From positions 1-15,111 of the forward strand of contig JADNYJ010000721.1 of the NCBI GenBank assembly GCA_015501075.1: a DNA stretch of 15,111 nucleotides. Direction: 5' to 3'. The position numbers and the translations under genes were made by a program. Under the pieces are notes generated by a model, which was not told where the DNA came from, searched no databases, and worked only from the letters and a program-made list of their open reading frames with translations. This DNA is from Gymnopilus junonius. Lineage: Eukaryota; Basidiomycota; Agaricomycetes; Agaricales; Galerinaceae. Positions 9,943 through 15,111 of this stretch are shown here, piece by piece; positions within the stretch are counted from its first letter, which is position 1, and every line of letters starts with the position of its first letter.

Positions 9943-9950
9943 ATTTATAA
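9943..9950 (-). promoter_or_regulatory. Putative TATA box of the ERCC6L2-like gene
   Basis: On the minus strand the sequence reads TTATAAAT, with TATAAAT at 9949-9943, about 65 bases upstream of the chosen ATG at 9880. The position supports this start codon. The short 5' leader after it has no ATG in the minus direction before 9880. Confidence 0.5.
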
Positions 9951-11141
9951 CAACGAGCGCGTTGGCGACGTCAGGATGCAATATAGCCACTGTAAATCGT
10001 TCGAGTCTTCGAATTTGCTTCAAGTTCGAATTGCTGAACGTCTTGAATGTCTTGATAATCTTGAGAGATTCACGCACTACGCAGTAAATTCCGAACACAG
10101 GATGTTTATTCCCCGAAAACACGGAAGCAAGGGAAGGGATGATGTGGTGGCAAAGGAAAACAATTAGTGGCCCGAGAGCCGAGGCGCGTGCATCATACGC
10201 GTTGCACGTGATACCAATCAAAATTCCCACAGGTTTTTTTTTCCGGAACACGCGCGTTTTGTTAACCCTTGGCCACAACTGACTTCACATCTTTCTGCCC
10301 AGCTCAAGTCTGACCGCCAGCCGAGTAGCACATGCAACGAGTTTATCTCAAAACTGACCTTGAACAAACTTCTCAACTTGAACCCTCGTTTCCAGTGGTC
10401 GCAGGCGTCCTGCATGCGCACGCGCACCTGGATGAATTGCAAAAGAAATCGGGTCGTCACCTACTCTATCTAAGTATGACTGAGGGAAAAGAACGGGTTT
10501 CTGATACTTTAGTGGACTAAACACGCCGACAACCACCTTTAATATCGACGAGCCCACTTTTGCGTGCGACTTGATCTAGCCTGATTCATGCACCCTTTCG
10601 CAATTTTCGCTCTATTCTTACAAGTGTACAACTAGTAATCACTTGCTCTTGGTCAATTACCAGTGAGTTTTCCTTGTTTTGAAGCGTTTTCTCGCGTGCT
10701 ATTAGGAAATCAGATTATCAGTTTGCTCGCCTGACCATTCAAATTTCCATCACGACGCCATTTATTCCCATAAAGAACAAGGGATGAAAAACACACCGCG
10801 GGACACACTTGATTATCGTTGATTATCGCCACCCGCCCATCAGCTCGCCCACATCCGAGGTCGGGCCGAGCCGTTGACTCATCGAACTACCGTTCAACTA
10901 CAGCCCTATTTAGGAACAAAATCCTTTTGCGGACTGCCGGACGTTGCCGCAACAAGCAAGAACAAACTATACAGCAGCCTTTAAAACGACGGGTGTGTGG
11001 GTACGAATCCCCCAACTACTCTTATCCTTCCACCACCATTCCCCGGAAGAGAGGGCAAGTCCCTCCCACTTCATGGGATCGTCCAACCTTCATCGGCTCC
11101 TCCTCTACCTTCTCTCATCATGACACGAACATGATGCTTAC
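9951..11141. other. Upstream intergenic region, no gene recognised
   Basis: Open frames occur on both strands at 10218-10557 (for example plus 10332-10520 and minus 10348-10557), but their translations carry no motif I recognise, and they overlap each other, as random open frames do. The minus strand at about 10420-10360 reads MQDACDHWKRGFKLRSLFK and is followed by a GTCAGT that could be a donor, so a small exon cannot be ruled out. The part from 10820 on is richer in GC and CT and may be the promoter and leader of the spliced transcript that follows. A short hairpin (GAGGG/CCCTC) lies at about 11051-11065. Confidence 0.4.
10197..10218. promoter_or_regulatory. Clustered MCB, E-box and CCAAT motifs upstream of the ERCC6L2-like gene
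   Basis: ACGCGT at 10197-10202 is the MluI cell-cycle box bound by fungal MBF; CACGTG at 10205-10210 is an E-box; CCAAT follows at about 10213-10217. They lie about 320 bases upstream of the start codon. MBF control of DNA repair genes in G1/S is known in yeasts; its action here is inferred from motif match only. Confidence 0.35.
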
Positions 11142-11554
11142 ATGCGACGCCACCATACTCAACAGCACGTCGCCGTAGCCGATGGCGTCTACTACACAGC
11201 CAAGGTAAAATCCCAATGACTTCGATTCTTGCCTAATAGCCTCCTGATTTCTTATCTTGCAGATCGCCTTGTTCCGTCGGCTCACCAGCACCGGCAGCTA
11301 CTCTCCAACCTCGCTCAAGGCGACTGACAACGATCGCCAGTGAGCTGGCCATACGCACTGTCACCTTTAGTTGGGTATGCTCTCGGTTGTGTCGTTCAAC
11401 TTATGTTCCTTACACGCCCTACTCATTGACAATGATCAACCTCCTTGCTCTTTCTAGCTACACCGCCCATTGGCATTCCACTGCCACAGCATCTCACAAC
11501 CGCTCCACTCCACCCGATCTCCGGATCGCTCATGCAGATGGGGAGCTACAGTAG
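11142..11554 (+). CDS. Possible small spliced gene (47 or 78 residues) or spliced non-coding RNA
   Basis: A clean intron lies at 11205-11262 (58 bases, starts GTAAAA, ends TTATCTTGCAG). Joining 11142-11204 to 11263 gives an open frame in phase 0 that starts MRRHHTQQHVAVADGVYYTAK, continues into IALFRRLTSTGSYSP, and stops at 11341-11343 after 47 residues. If a donor at 11340 (GTGAGC) is joined to the acceptor at 11457 (CTTTCTAG), the frame stays open to TAG at 11552-11554 and gives 78 residues. A second likely intron is 11375-11457 (GTATGC...TTTCTAG). No protein family is recognised; the peptide is short and two other ATGs lie just upstream out of frame, so a spliced non-coding RNA is equally possible. 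Confidence 0.35.
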
Positions 11555-11622
11555 AATGATGGCCGTTCAACTCCTCACATCCACCGTCCTTGCCTCCCGG
11601 GCGGGGGTATAGGGCGGGATGA

Positions 11623-11647
11623 CACCCCTCCATAGAGGGTGGTCTGG
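11623..11647 (+). repeat. Hairpin-like element, copy A
   Basis: Reads CACCCCTCCATAGAGGG and then TGGTCTGGG. It has a CCCTC/GAGGG stem with a 4-base loop and resembles the element 168 bases downstream at 11791-11819. It follows a GC-rich run (CCCGGGCGGGGG). Confidence 0.4.
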
Positions 11648-11790
11648 GCATGGTGTTGCAAATTGCGATACTGACGTGTGGGTCACATCACAGACGGGCC
11701 TCTTCGCGCCGTTGCCCTTAGAGTGTCCCCGAAGGATGTCGATCTCACTTTACCGGATTCATACTCCCATCAGACTCCTGTACCAAAAGT

Positions 11791-11819
11791 CACCCCTTCA
11801 TGAAAGGGCTAGGCCTGGG
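11791..11819 (+). repeat. Hairpin-like element, copy B
   Basis: Reads CACCCCTTCATGAAAGGG and then CTAGGCCTGGG. It matches copy A at 11623 in most positions and keeps a CCCTT/AAGGG stem, with loop and stem bases changed together. Flanks are not obviously similar. Confidence 0.4.
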
Positions 11820-11897
11820 TTGTCGGGGGCATGAACTGGAGTTGATGACATGGCACTCCCGCTGTACCCTCATTCTGTGTGTGTGATTTGGAACGGG

Positions 11898-12125
11898 TGT
11901 GTGAATGCGCGTTGATTCCGCACAAAGGCCAGAATTCTTTTCATCCCCCTCTTGACCGTATTTCTTGTAGCGACGTATTGACACATGACATTAGGCATAC
12001 TATCTTTTCTACAACAATTCAGTATGCCTTTGTCCTTCTCTCGCATTCGGATCACTGATGTTGCGAGAACAGCATCCAGCTTCACTTTCAAGCCTTTGGA
12101 TTGGAATCAACGCCGGCGCGACACC
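11898..12125. repeat. Interrupted inverted repeat
   Basis: GCGTTGATTCC at 11909-11919 is the exact reverse complement of 12103-12113, and CAAAGGC at 11923-11929 of 12092-12098; weaker matching continues outside to about 11898 and 12125. The arms are about 165 bases apart. As RNA this would close a large stem of 11 and 7 pairs with a small internal loop. Confidence 0.5.
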
Positions 12126-12393
12126 ACGGCCTTACTGAAACTTACACCTTCCTGCTCTCTCGTGCAGTTGAATGAGTCGTATATCTTCTTAGTCACGACT
12201 TCGATTCGACTGGTCTTCGTGTGTCAACGCCGAGGTAAGATACTGATATTGTTCATTCGTTTCAGTGCCGTGTGACGCTGAGGTTTTACTTTTAAGCCAA
12301 TTCTACCTGCCCGCGATCCTTTCTCACTACTTTAATATCTGGTAAGAGTCGCTCTTTCTTCGAGATGTATGAAGGAAGGTACAAACTTATTAT

Positions 12394-12533
12394 CACAAAT
12401 CCAGTTATTTTCTTTCATACAATTCACCCACATGCCCATTGTTCATCCTGCAATCGAATTGTCACGAAATCCAGTTAATTCTTATTTCTATAATTGACCC
12501 ACATACACCTTATCATCCTGGAATCCTCCTTAA
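12394..12533. repeat. Imperfect tandem duplication, 70-base period
   Basis: CACAAATCCAGTTA at 12394 recurs as CACGAAATCCAGTTA at 12463; then CACCCACAT near 12425 matches GACCCACAT near 12496, and CATCCTG at 12444 matches 12514, all 70 bases apart. The copies differ at about a quarter of positions, so the duplication is old. It lies in non-coding AT-rich sequence downstream of the epimerase-like gene's stop. Confidence 0.75.
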
Positions 12534-12655
12534 TCATTAAATAATAACACGACCACCGTAGATCTAATCGTCCTATGAACTAGCAGCAGCGATATGGAAC
12601 CTATGCTTATTTCTTACATTTACTACAAGCAACCATCAGCTCACACACGTCTCCT

Positions 12656-14070
12656 TTACTTCGATTGAGATAGAAATTCCTTAACCTCTGCTTTGAGGTT
12701 GGCAGAGAAATCGGCCTTTGTACCTGTTGGCTTCCACCCAATCGCACGGGAGCGATCAGCTTTGGCATAACAATTGGTAGCCAGCATTGGCCAGAAAGGC
12801 TGCAAGCAAAGCGATGAATATCAGCGTAAGGGCCAACATACAGCAGTCAATAAAAGGCAAAGAAACGAACCCCAAAGTTCTTCTCAAGCTCTTCTTGGGT
12901 GAAAGGACTGGTTTCCTTGGAAGAGGCCACGCCCTCATCGAACGTGCCTCGGAAATAGCCTGCGCTGCCTCCAAACCGGAGTAATCAAAGTTCTCTGCAA
13001 GTAATACCCCTCAGGCCCATGTCCAACCGCGTCAGGATTTTTGCGGGCAATGTTGAAAAGAACTAAATAGAGGTCTGCAGCTGCAATGAATTGATTCATC
13101 AGATCAGTCAGAAAGAAAATACGGAAAAAGAATGCGTTACGGACTATCATTGACCGAGACGGCAGGCCACCTGTGCACTCCTTTGCCGATATAACCTCCC
13201 TGCTTGCGATGGATGCATGCTCTGATGATGTATGGCAGTTGAATTGAATGTGTATTCTGGACACCAAGATCAACGAGAGGTCCAGACGGATACCCAAAGA
13301 TTGTTCCTGCAAAAAGCAAAATTCGAGACCTGGAGAATATCTGAGAAGATAGAAGCGTACCTGGAGCAATGATGTACGCCTTAACATACCCAGCCTTGTC
13401 GGCTTCGATGATTGGGATGTTCTACGTTTCTATGTATAACGGTTTCTGGGAATGCATTCAGTTTCTCGACATCAAGGTCGCTGTAGGTGGTATGCTCCGA
13501 AGTCAGTCCACGCGCATCGTCAATGAGGATGCCGGTGCCAGACTGTAAAATTCAGAGTTTTCAATATTCAGCGGGGAGTTGAGGTATTTCTCATACATAC
13601 CGTATGAATCAGGATAGGCGCTTTCCCAGATTTCTCGAATTTGATCTTCAACCCATCGAGGATAGCTTGCGCAGGAGGGAGAACGTCAGCATTGGCCTAA
13701 TCAAGCATGTTCAGTACGTCTTCAAAAAAGAAACTAGTAGGAACTAAAGAATACGCACAATCGCAAAAACAACATCAGACACTGCCGCGGCATTCTTGAT
13801 AACGCTCAAGTCCTCATCGGTGTATGATCCAGGCTGTTTTGACTCCGAGGGTCTTCAATTTCTCCGCCTTCTCCGCGGAACGCACAAGAGCGGTGATCTC
13901 GAATGAATCGGCATCTGGATGCTTCAAAAGGCGAGAGAGGACGCTTCCCCCGATGTAACCTGGCGTGCATGGGACAAAGTACGGGCTAGTTAGAAGGATG
14001 CGTCGTTATCAAATACAAAGTGCTACACACCGGTTGCACCTGTGATGAAAATTTTAATTTTGGTCGACAT
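12656..14070 (-). CDS. NAD(P)-binding Rossmann-fold protein, NAD-dependent epimerase/dehydratase-like (atypical SDR)
   Basis: Probably a cytosolic NAD(P)-binding oxidoreductase or nucleotide-sugar-type epimerase relative; the substrate cannot be read from sequence. Start ATG at 14070, stop TAA at 12658-12656, about 344 residues. The N-terminus MSTKIKIFITGATGYIGG carries the GxxGxxG dinucleotide loop, followed by VLSRLLKHPDADSFEITALV and RSAEKAEKLKTLG (second strand; the arginine hints at NADP). DVVFAI and LIHTSGTGIL are the next core strands; PIIEADKAGYVKAYIIAPGT and FGYPSGPLVDLGVQ fit the active-site region, though no classic YxxxK is obvious. The tail reads FWPMLATNCYAKADRSRAIG, then WKP. 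Exons: 14070-14031, 13959-13759, 13696-13601, 13542-13361, 13306-13145, 13080-12871, 12799-12656. One-base shifts are needed at 13837-13840, 13420-13421, about 12997 and about 12945. Family of similar fungal proteins is usually described as NAD(P)-binding or NmrA-like. Confidence 0.85.
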
Positions 14071-14176
14071 TGCGATATATAGTTTTATGAGCCAGGAGAG
14101 TTTGTGTAATTCTGAGAGCAGATGGTGGGTTGCGAAAATGGAGAGGCTTAAGATGCTGAGACCAATTTGCTCGTTG

Positions 14177-14183
14177 TTTTATA
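14177..14183 (-). promoter_or_regulatory. Putative TATA box of the epimerase-like gene
   Basis: The minus strand reads CACTATAAAACAACG, with TATAAAA at 14183-14177, about 110 bases upstream of the ATG at 14070. Distance and sequence suit a fungal TATA box. Confidence 0.55.
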
Positions 14184-15111
14184 GTGTTCGACGTCAGGAA
14201 CACCGTTCAAAGATTGCGACAATAATAGTATAAACGTTGGACCTGAATGACCGTTTGCCGCCAAGAGCTCACAGGAGAGGAGGATGATGTTCACATCCGG
14301 CACGGCACGCTGACTCATCGCGGCACTAATATCGCCGCTTAAGTATGTAGTCGTCGCTCAGTGCCTCCGGTAAATTAGATCTATTTTACCCGGTCTGGAG
14401 CTCTGGAGTTTCGAGTTGGGAGACGCGTCGAGTATGCCGTGCGGCGAGATAACGAGGGATAGCAACCCAATGGCGAGATGCAACAGTTGGTTGACGAAAG
14501 CGGAGAGTATATGTTACACAGCCTCTGATCGATCATTGATGGCAATGGTAACCTAATCTAATCGACCTTTGCGCCACCGAAAGGGACCTAAAAGGAGGAG
14601 GCGACATTGAATCTTAGCTAAGAAAAAGTCAGGTGCTGGGTAGTTGCTACTCTCAGGTTTATAATTTAGTAACCAAGCAAAGCTAAATACTGGCTGAATA
14701 AGAGGTAAGTCCTGACTGTGGAGACCAACAGTACATAAAAAGAAAAAAAGAAGATACAAAAACATATCGGGTGTATTGACACATAGGGGAATATAAGTAA
14801 AGAGTATGATTACTACCAAACATCAACGTTTCACCCAAATCAAACGGATTCTTTTCACACGACGGTGTCTCTAGGTTTATGCCCCCTCTTCTTCGCTTTT
14901 TTTTGCAGAACCTTGCGGATACTGTCGAGGAAGTTTCAGCCTTTCAGACGGCCACCCGAATTTATTCTCTCTGAATGGTTAAAATTATCCTACTTTGAGG
15001 ACTTTTTGATATTTTGTGCCAAATGAACTCGCTAGGTTTTGTTCTTTGTTGCGCTGGGTCACACAACTCTTGATCTCTGCGATGGCTTTTGTACGGCCCT
15101 GTGACTCTGGA
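14184..15111. other. Right flank, no gene recognised; weak exon-like stretches near the edge
   Basis: The minus frame 14553-14819 is hydrophobic but motif-free and rich in AT-derived codons. Near the edge, both strands look weakly exon-like: plus strand has a strong acceptor-like run ending TTTTTTTTGCAG at about 14908, followed by an open NLADTVEEVSAFQTATRIYS and a stop; minus strand from the edge reads RTKAIAEIKSCVTQRNKEQN down to about 15000, and IRKVLQKKAKKRGHKPRD just below. Only one of these can be right and neither is recognised. Confidence 0.3.

Larger units (their letters stand above)
11555..12655. other. Intergenic region between the small spliced transcript and the epimerase-like gene
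   Basis: Apart from the repeats listed separately, no gene is supported. The longest open frames (plus 11985-12275, minus 11870-12091) overlap on opposite strands and have no motifs. The region holds the 3' flank of the minus-strand epimerase-like gene, where minus-strand AAATAAG about 40 bases after the stop could serve as a polyadenylation signal. Confidence 0.4.

Noticed and set aside
10985..11015. tRNA-like T-arm text (GGGTACGAATCCC)
   Set aside because: The flanking sequence does not form an acceptor stem, D-arm or anticodon arm, and the loop lacks the usual TTC.
11839..12058. C/D box snoRNA (TGATGA-like and CTGA-like boxes)
   Set aside because: The boxes are about 210 bases apart, too far for a C/D snoRNA, with no terminal stem.
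12935..13387. 150-codon minus-strand frame as a single gene
   Set aside because: It reads through two introns of the epimerase-like gene and ends where the frame is shifted; the spliced exons give the conserved protein instead.
1..15111. Phage, CRISPR, bacterial operon or defence island
   Set aside because: Spliced genes with short GT...AG introns and fungal protein families throughout; no direct repeat array, integrase or operon layout.

Overview
The window looks like nuclear DNA from a filamentous basidiomycete fungus, probably an Agaricomycete. The evidence is the very dense short introns (50-85 bases with GT...AG ends and CTRAY-like branch sites, about 30 in one gene), many exons of 12-100 bases, a serine/acid-rich protein style, and recognisable fungal families. 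There are no operons, ribosome binding sites, tRNAs, rRNAs, CRISPR arrays or intact transposons that I can support. 

Layout, left to right. (1) 1-1260, minus: the 3' end of an ABC transporter gene (C-terminal half of the second ATPase domain), broken in several frames and running off the left edge. (2) 1745-3263, plus: a gene of unknown function with an acidic N-terminus, a 21-base-repeat coiled coil and a C-terminal domain that resembles HEPN/DUF4145-type sequences. (3) 4627-9880, minus: the main gene, a SNF2-family DNA-dependent ATPase of the ERCC6L2 type, about 1090 residues in about 32 exons, all helicase motifs recognisable after splicing by eye. (4) 9881-12655: mostly non-coding. It holds the promoter of the SNF2 gene, a possible small spliced plus-strand transcript (11142-11554), and several short repeats. 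(5) 12656-14070, minus: a seven-exon NAD(P)-binding Rossmann-fold epimerase/dehydratase-like protein of about 344 residues. (6) 14071-15111: its TATA-containing promoter and unassigned sequence, with weak hints of exons at the right edge. 

Two points deserve attention. The Walker A motif of the SNF2 gene is split by two back-to-back introns separated by a single G, that is, a one-base micro-exon or a nested twin intron. Also, all three best genes need one-base shifts, mostly in short homopolymers, to keep a conserved reading frame. Since the lesions hit unrelated genes alike and the motifs are otherwise intact, I think base-level assembly errors are more likely than three pseudogenes, but real decay is not excluded. 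The genes do not form an evident pathway; they look like ordinary neighbours in a fungal chromosome.
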